Origin: an uncultured Clostridia bacterium
GTDB lineage: Bacteria; Bacillota; Clostridia; Oscillospirales; CAG-272
Assembly (NCBI GenBank): GCA_937934385.1
Contig: CALGZV010000134.1
Span: 1 to 15,965, forward strand
Length of the DNA: 15,965 bases
Direction of reading: 5' to 3'
The position numbers were made by a program, and so were the translations under genes. How positions within the stretch are numbered: the stretch's first letter is position 1; the number at the start of each line of letters is the position of its first letter. Below are positions 6,001-14,147 of this stretch, in pieces. The notes below the pieces were generated by a model. It saw nothing but the letters and a program-made list of their open reading frames with translations. It was not told the origin of the DNA and made no database searches.

Positions 6001-6945
6001 ATGATAAAGTCAGAAATTTGTGAGATGCTCGGTATAAAGTACCCCGTATTTCAGGGTGGAATGGCTTGGATCGCTGACGGAAAACTGGCCGCCGCCGTCT
6101 CTGAGGGCGGCGGTCTCGGTATTATCGCGGCGGGAAACGCCCCCGGAGAATATGTACTTGAGCAGATAAAAATTGCAAGATCGCTCACCGACAAGCCTAT
6201 CGGTGTTAATATAATGCTTATGAGTCCGTTTGCAGATGACGTAGCCAAGGTTGTTTCGGACGAAAAAATAGAAGTCGTTACAACAGGCGCAGGAAATCCT
6301 TCCAAATATATGAAAGACTGGAAGGAAGCCGGAATAAAGGTGATCCCTGTCGTTGCGTCTGTCGCAATGGCTAAGCTCATGACCAGGCTCGGCGCCTCCG
6401 CGCTTATCGCAGAGGGCGGCGAGAGCGGCGGTCACGTAGGAGAGCTTACTACTATCGTACTTGTACCGCAAATATGTGATGCAACTACCCTTCCTGTCAT
6501 TGCGGCAGGAGGAATCGCCGACGGACGCGGCGTTGCCGCGGCATTTATGCTCGGCGCATGCGGCGTTCAGCTGGGAACACGCTTCCTCAGCGCATTCGAA
6601 TGTACGATACATCCGAATTATAAAGAAAAAATACTTAAGGCAAACGATCTGTGTACCATGGTAACAGGTAAGCGCCTCGGACATCCCGTCCGCAGTCTGC
6701 GCACGCAGTTTGCCCGCAATTATTCAAAAGCCGAATACGGCGGAATGCCCGACGACGAGCTTGAAGCACTCGGAGGAGGCGCGCTTCGTCTTGCCGTAAA
6801 AGAGGGCGACAATGAAAAAGGCTGTTTCCTTGCAGGACAGATAGCCGCTATGGTAAAGAAAGAGCAGCCCGCAGCCGAAATCGTTAAAGAGATTATGGAT
6901 GAGGCAGAGCCTATCCTTAAAAGAGGTCCGTCATGGGTAGAATAG
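6001..6945 (+). CDS. fabK: Enoyl-ACP reductase II (FMN-dependent)
   Basis: Reduces trans-2-enoyl-ACP, the last step of each elongation cycle, using FMN and NAD(P)H. The 314 residues form a nitronate-monooxygenase-like TIM barrel. Visible features are PVFQGGMAW near the N-terminus, the catalytic histidine in EGGESGGHVG (His145), and the flavin-phosphate loops IAAGGIADGRG (167-177) and GVQLGTRF (188-195). It starts six bases after acpP. Only a weak AGG precedes the ATG, so translation may be coupled to acpP. Its last 13 bases overlap fabD. Operon position separates it from other nitronate monooxygenase-like enzymes. The FabK type is unrelated to FabI and is known to be insensitive to triclosan. 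Confidence 0.95.
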   Translation: MIKSEICEMLGIKYPVFQGGMAWIADGKLAAAVSEGGGLGIIAAGNAPGEYVLEQIKIARSLTDKPIGVNIMLMSPFADDVAKVVSDEKIEVVTTGAGNPSKYMKDWKEAGIKVIPVVASVAMAKLMTRLGASALIAEGGESGGHVGELTTIVLVPQICDATTLPVIAAGGIADGRGVAAAFMLGACGVQLGTRFLSAFECTIHPNYKEKILKANDLCTMVTGKRLGHPVRSLRTQFARNYSKAEYGGMPDDELEALGGGALRLAVKEGDNEKGCFLAGQIAAMVKKEQPAAEIVKEIMDEAEPILKRGPSWVE

Positions 6946-7838
6946 CCTTTGTTTTTTCAGGTCAGGGAGACCAGCACCCGGGAATGGGAAAAGAGCTGTA
7001 CGAAAGCTATGAAAGCGCCAAAGCCGTATTCAGCATGTGCGACGCGCTCCGTCCCGGAACATCTGAGCAGTGCTTTGACGGCACAGAGGAACAGCTCAAG
7101 GAAACAAAAAATACTCAGCCCTGTCTTTTTGCGACAGAGCTTGCCGCAGCCGACGTACTTATCGGCGAGGGCATAAAGCCGGACGCAGTCGCAGGCTTCT
7201 CTCTCGGAGAGGTCGTGGCGGCAACCGTCGCAGGAATATTCAACCGTGAAACAGGTTTCCGCCTTATATGTAAGCGCGGAGAGCTGATGCAGGAAGCTGC
7301 GCTCAGGCATGAGACCTCTATGGTCGCAGTCGTAAAGCTCACTCCCGAAACGGTCACCGAGCTTTGCTCGAAATTTCCGGAGGTATATCCGGTAAACTTC
7401 AACTGCCCCGGTCAGATATCGGTATCGGGACTCTTGAGCAGCATGAAGGATTTCTGCGACAGCGTCAAGGCGGCAGGCGGAAGAGCCATTCCGCTCAAGG
7501 TCGCCGGCGCATTTCATTCCCCGTTCATGAATGAGGCGGCTGACGCATTTGCAGCAGAGCTTACTCAGGCGGAGATATCCGAGAGCAGTATCGACGTTTA
7601 CTCGAATGTTACGGCTGAGCCGTACTCATCGGATGTGCGCGGACTTCTCTCACGTCAGATATGCAGTCCTGTACAGTGGGAACGCACCGTCCGCCGGATG
7701 ATAGCGTCGGGAATCGACACATTTATAGAGATAGGTCCCGGGAAAACGCTTACAAATATGATAAAAAAGACGGATCCCGAAGTAAAAGTCTATCCTGTGA
7801 CCGAGCTTCAGACTATCTTATCTGAGCTTAAAGGCTGA
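6933..7838 (+). CDS. fabD: Malonyl-CoA:ACP transacylase
   Basis: Transfers malonyl groups from CoA to ACP, feeding FabF. It has 301 residues. Motifs are FSGQGDQHPGMG (oxyanion-hole Gln11), the nucleophile elbow GFSLGE with Ser90, Arg115 in CKRGELMQ for the malonyl carboxylate, and the catalytic His195 in GAFHSPFM. The elbow has Phe where many family members have His or Leu before the serine, a mild variant unlikely to abolish activity. The start lies inside fabK (13-nt overlap), with AGAGG six bases upstream of the ATG. A 158-nt hairpin-containing gap follows before fabG. Confidence 0.95.
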   Translation: MGRIAFVFSGQGDQHPGMGKELYESYESAKAVFSMCDALRPGTSEQCFDGTEEQLKETKNTQPCLFATELAAADVLIGEGIKPDAVAGFSLGEVVAATVAGIFNRETGFRLICKRGELMQEAALRHETSMVAVVKLTPETVTELCSKFPEVYPVNFNCPGQISVSGLLSSMKDFCDSVKAAGGRAIPLKVAGAFHSPFMNEAADAFAAELTQAEISESSIDVYSNVTAEPYSSDVRGLLSRQICSPVQWERTVRRMIASGIDTFIEIGPGKTLTNMIKKTDPEVKVYPVTELQTILSELKG

Positions 7839-7996
7839 GCGCCGTCAAGGCTTCGCCTTTCAATAAGGGGCAAAGCCTCGTAATTCAACATTTCAGTGGT
7901 GGTATAACCCACCGCTGAAAAAAGCAAGAGGAACCCGCCGCCTAAGCGGAGGGAGACATCTGCGCGAAGGATAAAACACTGAAAGGAACAAAAGTT
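7839..7996. repeat. Hairpin-containing intergenic insertion between fabD and fabG
   Basis: Two strong hairpins occupy this gap: an AGGCTT...AAGCCT stem with further inner pairing (7848-7878) and a 12-bp stem with TATAAC loop (7891-7902 with 7909-7920). Neither is followed by a T run on the plus strand, so they are not plus-strand terminators. The first begins with CCGTCAAGGCT then CCTTT, shared with the repeat next to glmM (minus strand, about 1339-1357). A CCGC/GCGG mini-hairpin lies near 7937-7950. The fabG ribosome binding site GAAAGGA follows (7981-7987). Confidence 0.55.
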
Positions 7997-8725
7997 ATGC
8001 TAAACGGAAAGGTTGCACTCGTCACAGGCGCGTCACGCGGAATCGGCGCGGCAATAGCCGAAAAACTGGCTTCACTCGGTGCAAATGTGGCGGTTATCTA
8101 TGCCGGAAATGAACAGGCTGCAAACGCTGTCTGCGAAAAATGCATCGGTCAGTACGGAGTTCAGGCAAAAGCATACCGCTGCAACGTGGCTTCTTTCGAT
8201 GAGGTGAAAAGCACGGTAGCGGCTGTCAAGGCTGATTTCGGCACGGTACATATTCTTGTAAACAATGCCGGAATCACAAGAGACGGACTCACGGCGATGA
8301 TGAAGGAAGAGGACTTCGATTCGGTAATAGATACCAACCTCAAGGGCGCATTCAATATGATACGCCACTGCACCGGACTTTTTCTGCGCAACCGCGAAGG
8401 CTGCATAGTCAATATCAGTTCGGTGGCAGGTATAATGGGAAATGTCGGTCAGAGCAACTATGCCGCCTCAAAGGCAGGACTTATCGGTCTGACAAAATCG
8501 GTTGCAAAGGAGCTTGCGCCGCGCGGAATACGCTGCAACGCAGTCGCTCCCGGCTTTATAAAAACAGACATGACCGGAGAGCAGACGGATAATCCGCTGC
8601 TTTCGATGATACCGCTCGGAAGGATGGGCGAGCCGTCGCATATCGCGGACGCGGTCGCTTATCTTGTCAGCGCAGAATACGTTACCGGAGAGGTACTGCG
8701 CGTCGACGGCGGAATCGCAATGTAA
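7997..8725 (+). CDS. fabG: 3-oxoacyl-ACP reductase
   Basis: NADPH-dependent reduction of 3-oxoacyl-ACP to 3-hydroxyacyl-ACP. It is a classical short-chain dehydrogenase of 242 residues with the nucleotide-binding TGASRGIG (10-17), NNAG (89-92), and the tetrad Asn114, Ser142, Tyr155 and Lys159 (YAASK). The C-terminal VTGEVLRVDGG is typical of FabG. The ATG is preceded by GAAAGGA with a 9-nt spacer. Its position between fabD and fabF assigns it to fatty-acid synthesis rather than another SDR role. It is separated from fabD and fabF by unusually long structured gaps for this operon. Confidence 0.96.
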   Translation: MLNGKVALVTGASRGIGAAIAEKLASLGANVAVIYAGNEQAANAVCEKCIGQYGVQAKAYRCNVASFDEVKSTVAAVKADFGTVHILVNNAGITRDGLTAMMKEEDFDSVIDTNLKGAFNMIRHCTGLFLRNREGCIVNISSVAGIMGNVGQSNYAASKAGLIGLTKSVAKELAPRGIRCNAVAPGFIKTDMTGEQTDNPLLSMIPLGRMGEPSHIADAVAYLVSAEYVTGEVLRVDGGIAM

Positions 8726-8752
8726 CATAATAAAACACAAAAAATATCAGTT

Positions 8753-8780
8753 AAAAATGCCGCGCAAATATCGCGCGGCA
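8753..8780 (-). terminator. Minus-strand intrinsic terminator between fabG and fabF
   Basis: An 8-bp GC-only-core stem TGCCGCGC/GCGCGGCA (8758-8765 with 8773-8780) is followed on the minus strand by TTTTT (8753-8757), the form of an intrinsic terminator. On the plus strand there is no T run, so operon transcription would pass. An outer stem TATCAGT/ACTGATA (8745-8751 with 8780-8786) extends it. It would stop antisense transcripts before they enter fabG. Confidence 0.5.
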
Positions 8781-8786
8781 CTGATA

Positions 8787-8850
8787 CTGCCGATCCCCGG
8801 AGAAAAAACTCTCCGCAGTCGGTCAAAACCATCCCGCGGCGCATGCCGCG
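8787..8850. repeat. Two further hairpins upstream of fabF
   Basis: One hairpin joins CCGA/TCGG (8790-8793, 8819-8822) and CGGAGA/TCTCCG (8798-8803, 8810-8815). The next is CGCGGC/GCCGCG (8835-8840, 8845-8850). With the terminator before them they fill most of the 226-nt fabG-fabF gap. They may be RNA stability or processing structures, or remnants of interspersed palindromes. Confidence 0.4.
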
Positions 8851-8951
8851 CCGGCGCTGCCGCGCAAGAATGAAAAATTACTGCGGCAAAAACAGATATG
8901 CGTCACAGCCCTATGAGGCGGTGCGCTTCGGAAAGGTACGGTCTTAAACAA

Positions 8952-10190
8952 ATGAGCGAAAACAGAAGAGTTGTCGTAACCGGACTCGGCGCTATATCCC
9001 CTGTCGGAAAGAGCGCACACGAGGTCTGGGAAAATCTTAAAAACGGAAAAAACGGTATCGGCAGGATCACGCTTTTCGATACCGAAAATTATAAAGCAAA
9101 GCTTGCGGCAGAGGTAAAGGACTTCGATCCGCTGAACTACATGGAGCGCAACGATGCTCTGCGCAGCGACCGCTACGCGCAGTTCGCGGTAGCGGCTGCA
9201 AATCAGGCTGTCGAGGACAGCGGAATCGCTGGAACTGTAGCGCCCGAGAAATTTTCGGTATATTTCGGAAGCGGAATCGGCGGTATAAGCACTTTCGAGA
9301 CCGAACACACAAAGCTGATAGAAAAGGGGCCGAGACGCGTTTCTCCCCTGTTTATCCCTATGCTCATAGCGAATATGGCAGCAGGACTCATAGCAATAAA
9401 GCATGACTGCCGCGGTTCGGCGCTTCCGGCTGTAACTGCATGCGCCTCCGGCTCAAACGCTATCGGAGAAGCAATGAGAATGATAAGACACGGATATGCA
9501 GACGCTGTAATTTCTGGAGGTTCGGAAGCTCCGATCAGTCCCTCTGCACTGTCCGGATTTGTAAATATGCACGCGCTTTCGACATCGGAAGATCCCGATG
9601 CGGCTTCGCTTCCCTTCGATAAGCGCCGCGGCGGCTTCGTTATCGGAGAGGGCGCGGTATCGCTCATTCTCGAAGAATACGAGCATGCAAAAGCAAGAGG
9701 TGCTAAGATATACGGAGAACTGTGCGGATACGGCTCTACCTGCGATGCATACCATATCACTTCACCGCATCCGGAAGCAAGAGGCGGCGCACAGGCAATG
9801 AAGGACGCAATGGCTGAAGCAGGCTATACCGAAAGCGATTCGGTATACATCAACGCGCATGGAACGGGAACTTCGATGAATGACTCGATCGAGACAAAGG
9901 CTATCAAGCTTGCTCTCGGAGAGGATGCAGCGCGGAAGGCGCTTATAAGCTCCACAAAGTCTATGACAGGACACATGCTCGGCGCAGCGGGCGCTATGGA
10001 AGCACTTGTATGTCTGCTCGCGCTCAGAGACGGAATAATCCCGCCGACCATCAATCTGCTCGAGCCTGACGAGGAGTGCGATCTGAACTATGTACCCGGT
10101 AAAGCGGTAAATGTCAAGGCGGATCTTGCACTGTCAAATTCACTCGGCTTCGGCGGTCACAACGCCTGCCTTGCCTTCAGAAAGATCTGA
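8952..10190 (+). CDS. fabF: 3-oxoacyl-ACP synthase II
   Basis: Condenses malonyl-ACP with acyl-ACP to elongate the chain. From the chosen ATG it has 412 residues, the usual FabF length. An in-frame ATG at 8898 would add 18 basic residues outside the family fold and lies upstream of the GGAAAGG at 8930-8936, so 8952 is preferred. Active site: Cys164 in TACASGSNAIG, His303 in NAHGTGTSMND, Lys336 and His341 in STKSMTGHMLG, and the C-terminal glycine loop LGFGGHNACL. It is the only condensing enzyme in the window. An initiating FabH is not encoded here, so starter units depend on a gene elsewhere. Confidence 0.96.
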   Translation: MSENRRVVVTGLGAISPVGKSAHEVWENLKNGKNGIGRITLFDTENYKAKLAAEVKDFDPLNYMERNDALRSDRYAQFAVAAANQAVEDSGIAGTVAPEKFSVYFGSGIGGISTFETEHTKLIEKGPRRVSPLFIPMLIANMAAGLIAIKHDCRGSALPAVTACASGSNAIGEAMRMIRHGYADAVISGGSEAPISPSALSGFVNMHALSTSEDPDAASLPFDKRRGGFVIGEGAVSLILEEYEHAKARGAKIYGELCGYGSTCDAYHITSPHPEARGGAQAMKDAMAEAGYTESDSVYINAHGTGTSMNDSIETKAIKLALGEDAARKALISSTKSMTGHMLGAAGAMEALVCLLALRDGIIPPTINLLEPDEECDLNYVPGKAVNVKADLALSNSLGFGGHNACLAFRKI

Positions 10191-10256
10191 ATCCGGGATC
10201 GTCCGCGCGCGGACCTTCCGGATATCGAAAGATATTGAAAGGAACAGACAAAAGCC

Positions 10257-10688
10257 ATGAAAGAATCAGATATCAGAAAATACGCCGGTCTGATGAGCGA
10301 ACTCGGACTGACCGCGCTTGAAATAACAGAAGACAACAAAACAGTACGTCTCGAAAAAACGCCTGTCCGCGCATCCGAGACAGTACCGGTCAGTCTTCCC
10401 TCTGCACCGGCAGCCGCCGCTGCGCAGCCTGCAGCTTCGGACAAGGACGACTATATCAGCGTAAGATCACCTATCGTCGGAGTATTCTATGCCGCGCCTG
10501 CGGAGAATGCGGAGCCGTATGTTTCGATCGGCGACAAGGTGGAAAAAGGAAAGATCCTCTGCATCATCGAGGCAATGAAGCTCATGAATGAGATATGTGC
10601 GGACGAGAGCGGAGTCATCGCTGAAATATGCGTAACAAACGGTCAGGTAGTCGAATACGGAACAGAGCTGTTCCGCATAAAGAGGTAA
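10257..10688 (+). CDS. accB: Biotin carboxyl carrier protein of acetyl-CoA carboxylase
   Basis: Carries the carboxybiotin between AccC and the AccAD carboxyltransferase. It has 143 residues: an N-terminal helical part (1-38), an Ala/Pro-rich flexible linker (about 45-62, SAPAAAAAQPAA), and a C-terminal biotinyl domain with EAMKLMNE and the biotinylated Lys108. The preceding VRSPIVGVFYAAP and the hydrophobic half-domain are typical. GAAAGGA lies 13 nt before the ATG. It is four bases upstream of fabZ, so the two are probably translationally linked. A biotin ligase is needed but is not in the window. Confidence 0.96.
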   Translation: MKESDIRKYAGLMSELGLTALEITEDNKTVRLEKTPVRASETVPVSLPSAPAAAAAQPAASDKDDYISVRSPIVGVFYAAPAENAEPYVSIGDKVEKGKILCIIEAMKLMNEICADESGVIAEICVTNGQVVEYGTELFRIKR

Positions 10689-10692
10689 AAGC

Positions 10693-11109
10693 ATGAACAG
10701 AGACGAGATCATGAATATACTTCCCCACAGAGACGACATGCTTCTGCTCGACGATGTGGAGAACACCGACGGAACCGCAGTAGGACACTATACCGTAAAG
10801 GGAGACGAATTCTTCCTTCGCGGGCATTTTCCGGGCAATCCGATCGTGCCGGGAGTCATTCTCTGCGAGATACTCGCGCAGTCGGCATGCGTTCTTATGC
10901 AGGACGCGCTCGGAGATGGTCATCTGCCTGTCTATACAGGACTTAACAACGTCAAATTCCGTTCTCCGGTAAAACCCGGGGACACTGTCGAAACACGGTG
11001 CTGCATAAAGCGCGCTAAGCATCCGTTCTACTTCGGAGAGGGTACGGTATGCGTAGACGGCAGGCTTTGCGTGTCGGCTGAATTTTCCTTTGCAATAAAA
11101 GGAGACTGA
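10693..11109 (+). CDS. fabZ: 3-hydroxyacyl-ACP dehydratase
   Basis: Dehydrates 3-hydroxyacyl-ACP to trans-2-enoyl-ACP with a hot-dog fold. The 138 residues include LPHRDDMLLLD near the N-terminus and the active-site helix GHFPGNPIVPGVILCE with His45 and Glu59. No FabA-type isomerase features are evident, and no fabM is present, so the route to unsaturated fatty acids is not visible here. AAAGAGG lies seven bases before the ATG. Its gap to accB is 4 nt and to accC 7 nt. Placing fabZ between accB and accC is the same order as in the pneumococcal cluster. Confidence 0.96.
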   Translation: MNRDEIMNILPHRDDMLLLDDVENTDGTAVGHYTVKGDEFFLRGHFPGNPIVPGVILCEILAQSACVLMQDALGDGHLPVYTGLNNVKFRSPVKPGDTVETRCCIKRAKHPFYFGEGTVCVDGRLCVSAEFSFAIKGD

Positions 11110-11116
11110 AAAGGCT

Positions 11117-12424
11117 ATGTTTTCTAAAATACTTATCGCAAACCGCGGCGAGATCGCAGTGCGTATAATAAGAGCATGCAAGGAAATGGGCGTCGCGACC
11201 GTAGCCGTATATTCGGAAGCGGACAAAAATGCTCTTCACGTCGCGCTCGCCGATCAGAGCTACTGCATCGGACCTGCCGAAGCGACAGAAAGCTATCTGA
11301 GTGAAGATCAGATAATAAGCACCGCGATACTGTCGGGCGCGCAGGCTATTCATCCAGGATACGGCTTTCTCTCGGAAAATGCTCATTTTGCCCGTATGTG
11401 CAGAAAAAAAGGGCTTGTATTTATCGGTCCCGATCCCGACAGCATGGAACAGCTCAGCGACAAAGCACTGCTTAAGGAGCTTGTCAAAAACACAGGCCTC
11501 TCTGTAATTCCGGGTACAAAGGCGGTATCCTCCGCCCAGCAGGCGCGGCAGGAAGCCGACGCTCTCGGATATCCCGTCATGCTCAAGGCATGCGCCGGAG
11601 GCGGCGGACGCGGAATACGTCTTATCAGATCGGGCGACGAGATCGCGGAAGCATACAGCCAGGCTACAGCCGAGGCAATAGCCTCCTTCGGAGACGGCTC
11701 GGTGTATATCGAAAAATACATCTTTCCGGCGCGCCACGTCGAGCTTCAGATACTTGCCGATGAGCAGGGAAACGTCGTCTGTCTCGGCGACAGAGACTGC
11801 TCGCTCCAGCGCCGCAATCAGAAGCTTATCGAAGAAACGCCGTCCCCCGGAGTTTCTCCTGAGCAGCGCAGGAAAATAATAAAGGAAGCTACCGACGCCG
11901 TAAAGCAGATCGGTTATGTCGGAGCGGGAACGCTCGAATTTCTGCTCGACCGCGACGGAAACTTCTGGTTCATGGAGATGAATGTAAGACTTCAGGTCGA
12001 GCATTGCGTAACTGAGATGCTCACGGGAATCGACCTTGTCAAGTGGCAGATACGCGTTGCGGCGGGAATACCGATAAACTTTACTCAGGACGATATAAAA
12101 CTTGAAGGATCGTCGATCGAATGCCGGATCAATGCGCAGAGCTGCGGAACGTGCAGTATGCTGCATGTCCCCGGAGGCCCTTCCGTCCGCTTCGATACCT
12201 GTCTTATCGGCGGCGCTACTGTATCGCCCTACTATGACTCGCTTCTCGGAAAGCTCGTCACCTACGCGAAAACGCGCGAGGAAGCGCTCAGAAAGCTCCG
12301 CGCCGCGCTTTGCGAGCTTTTGATTGAGGGAATTCCCACGAATATCGAGGAGCAGCTCAGCTTTGTCGAGGACGAACGTTTCACATCCGGAAACTACGAT
12401 CTGACCTTTATGGGAAACAGATAA
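11117..12424 (+). CDS. accC: Biotin carboxylase subunit of acetyl-CoA carboxylase
   Basis: ATP-dependent carboxylation of AccB-biotin. The 435 residues are slightly shorter than the usual 445-455. ATP-grasp residues are in place: Lys116, Lys157, the glycine-rich loop ACAGGGGRG (158-166), His207, Lys236, Glu274, Glu287, Arg291 and Glu295 (RLQVEH), and Arg337 (ECRINA). The segment after ECRINA is short: AQSCGTCSMLHVPGGP replaces the usual longer stretch containing SPGKI, a loss of about eight residues in the C-terminal subdomain. MNVRLQVEHCVTEM also departs from the common MNTRIQVEHPVTEM. GGAGA precedes the start. Reading frame and catalytic residues are intact, so it is probably active. Confidence 0.95.
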   Translation: MFSKILIANRGEIAVRIIRACKEMGVATVAVYSEADKNALHVALADQSYCIGPAEATESYLSEDQIISTAILSGAQAIHPGYGFLSENAHFARMCRKKGLVFIGPDPDSMEQLSDKALLKELVKNTGLSVIPGTKAVSSAQQARQEADALGYPVMLKACAGGGGRGIRLIRSGDEIAEAYSQATAEAIASFGDGSVYIEKYIFPARHVELQILADEQGNVVCLGDRDCSLQRRNQKLIEETPSPGVSPEQRRKIIKEATDAVKQIGYVGAGTLEFLLDRDGNFWFMEMNVRLQVEHCVTEMLTGIDLVKWQIRVAAGIPINFTQDDIKLEGSSIECRINAQSCGTCSMLHVPGGPSVRFDTCLIGGATVSPYYDSLLGKLVTYAKTREEALRKLRAALCELLIEGIPTNIEEQLSFVEDERFTSGNYDLTFMGNR

Positions 12425-12472
12425 GGCTGACGCCTTAAATATCGCAAAATTCGAAAGGTACGGTCATAAGCT

Positions 12473-13348
12473 ATGGCTTTGATAAACTTTTTAAATCCAA
12501 AAAACAAGCTTGAAGAGGGCGGACGCTCGGCAGCCCCGGTCCAGCGCGACGAGGGCGAGCCTGAAAAGAACTGTCCGAACTGCCACAAGGACATACCGCT
12601 GAGCCGCCTTTGGGCAAACAAGCTCGTATGTCAGTGCGGATATCATTTCCGTATGAAAGCGCGTCAGCGCATCCATATAATAGTCGATAAAGGGACGTTT
12701 CACGAGCTTTATTCGGAGATGAAGTCCGCAAATCCGCTCCAGTTCCCCGGTTATAACGATAAGCTCGACACCGTCAAAAACGTAAGCGGCGAGGAAGAGG
12801 CTGTCATCTGCGGAACTGCAAAGATCGGCGGTCAAAGCTGCTGTATATTCGTCATGGAATCATATTTTATGATGGGAAGCATGGGAACCGCTGTCGGTGA
12901 AAAGATCACCTCACTGTTTGAATATGCGCACAAGCACAGAATGCCGGTCGTCGGCTTTACCGTCTCAGGCGGTGCGCGTATGCAGGAGGGACTTCTGTCG
13001 CTCATGCAGATGGCAAAAACAAGCGCGGCGGTAAAGCGCCATAGCGACGCGGGACTGCTCTATATAGCAGTTCTTACAGATCCTACTACCGGAGGCGTAA
13101 CTGCAAGCTTTGCAATGGAAGCCGATATAATCCTTGCCGAGCCGGGTGCCATGATCGGCTTTGCGGGAACGCGCGTCATCGAGCAAACGACGCGAAGATC
13201 TCTGCCGAAGGAATTCCAGAAAGCTGAGTTTGTACTCGATCACGGATTTATAGACAGCATTGTAAGCCGCGGAAATCAGAAAAAGATGCTCAGCGAGCTT
13301 CTGAAAATGCATAACGGAGGACGTGGAAATGAGTCAGACGCCATATGA
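12473..13348 (+). CDS. accD: Acetyl-CoA carboxylase carboxyltransferase beta subunit
   Basis: With AccA transfers the carboxyl group from biotin to acetyl-CoA. It has 291 residues: an N-terminal zinc ribbon and then a crotonase-fold carboxyltransferase with [23 protein letters not shown] and [12 protein letters not shown]. The ribbon has CPNC (Cys34, Cys37) but the second pair is CQC (Cys53, Cys55), where the family has CxxC, apparently one residue missing. The DNA supports this reading without any frame problem. A 48-nt gap separates it from accC; GAAAGG lies 14 nt before the ATG. Its last 20 bases overlap accA, which suggests coupled synthesis of the two subunits. Confidence 0.95.
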   Translation: MALINFLNPKNKLEEGGRSAAPVQRDEGEPEKNCPNCHKDIPLSRLWANKLVCQCGYHFRMKARQRIHIIVDKGTFHELYSEMKSANPLQFPGYNDKLDTVKNVSGEEEAVICGTAKIGGQSCCIFVMESYFMMGSMGTAVGEKITSLFEYAHKHRMPVVGFTVSGGARMQEGLLSLMQMAKTSAAVKRHSDAGLLYIAVLTDPTTGGVTASFAMEADIILAEPGAMIGFAGTRVIEQTTRRSLPKEFQKAEFVLDHGFIDSIVSRGNQKKMLSELLKMHNGGRGNESDAI

Positions 13349-14147
13349 CAGAGTAAAGCTTGCCCGTAACAGCGCAAGACCTACGGGACTCGATTATATA
13401 AACAACATTTTCGAAGACTTCATCGAATTTCACGGCGACCGCCGCTTTGCGGACGATCCCGCGATAGTCGGAGGGATCGCAAGGCTGGACGGAGATCCGG
13501 TGACCGTGATCGCGATCGAGAAAGGACACACCGCAAAGGAGCGTGCAAGACGCAATTTCGGAGCGCCGAATCCCGAGGGCTACAGAAAAGCACTTCGCCT
13601 TATGAAGCAGGCAGAAAAGTTCGGCAGACCTATAATCTGCTTTATCGACACCTCCGGAGCATATTGCGGCATCGGAGCAGAGGAACGCGGGCAGGCTCAG
13701 GCAATCGCCGAAAATCTTACGGAAATGTCTACGCTCTGCGTTCCGATAATCTCGGTACTTATAGGAGAGGGCGGAAGCGGAGGAGCGCTCGCACTCGCCG
13801 TTGCAGACAGAGTATGGATGCTTCAGAACGCCGTATATTCGGTCATATCCCCCGAGGGATGCGCAAGCATTCTCTGGAAAGACGCTTCAAAAGCGGAAAA
13901 TGCCGCCGCAAGCCTGAAGCTCACCGCAGAGGACGCTAAAACACTCGGCGTTATCGAACGTATACTGTCTGAAAACGATATCGGCAAAAAGGAATTTTAC
14001 GACCGCATTCGCTCGCTTCTCACAGACGAGATAAAACTGCTTAACGAGGACTTTGATCTTATGGAAAAACGCTACAGGCGTTTCAGATATATAGGATCGG
14101 AAGCCGCGGGAGGAAGCACGGCAGACAGGCAGGAAGAAATATTATGA
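13329..14147 (+). CDS. accA: Acetyl-CoA carboxylase carboxyltransferase alpha subunit
   Basis: Partner of AccD in the carboxyltransferase. It has 272 residues from the ATG at 13329. A GTG six bases earlier (13323) is rejected because GGAGGA (13316-13321) would sit almost on top of it, while it is 7 nt from the ATG. Motifs: [34 protein letters not shown], and the glycine-rich oxyanion region [16 protein letters not shown], then [15 protein letters not shown]. It is shorter than the E. coli subunit at the N-terminus. It overlaps accD by 20 nt and the following gene by 4 nt (ATGA), so the three genes are tightly coupled. Confidence 0.96.
   Translation: MSQTPYDRVKLARNSARPTGLDYINNIFEDFIEFHGDRRFADDPAIVGGIARLDGDPVTVIAIEKGHTAKERARRNFGAPNPEGYRKALRLMKQAEKFGRPIICFIDTSGAYCGIGAEERGQAQAIAENLTEMSTLCVPIISVLIGEGGSGGALALAVADRVWMLQNAVYSVISPEGCASILWKDASKAENAAASLKLTAEDAKTLGVIERILSENDIGKKEFYDRIRSLLTDEIKLLNEDFDLMEKRYRRFRYIGSEAAGGSTADRQEEIL

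Noticed and set aside
8898..8951. N-terminal extension of fabF from the ATG at 8898.
   Set aside because: It adds 18 basic residues not seen in FabF, lacks a ribosome binding site, and contains the GGAAAGG that serves the ATG at 8952.
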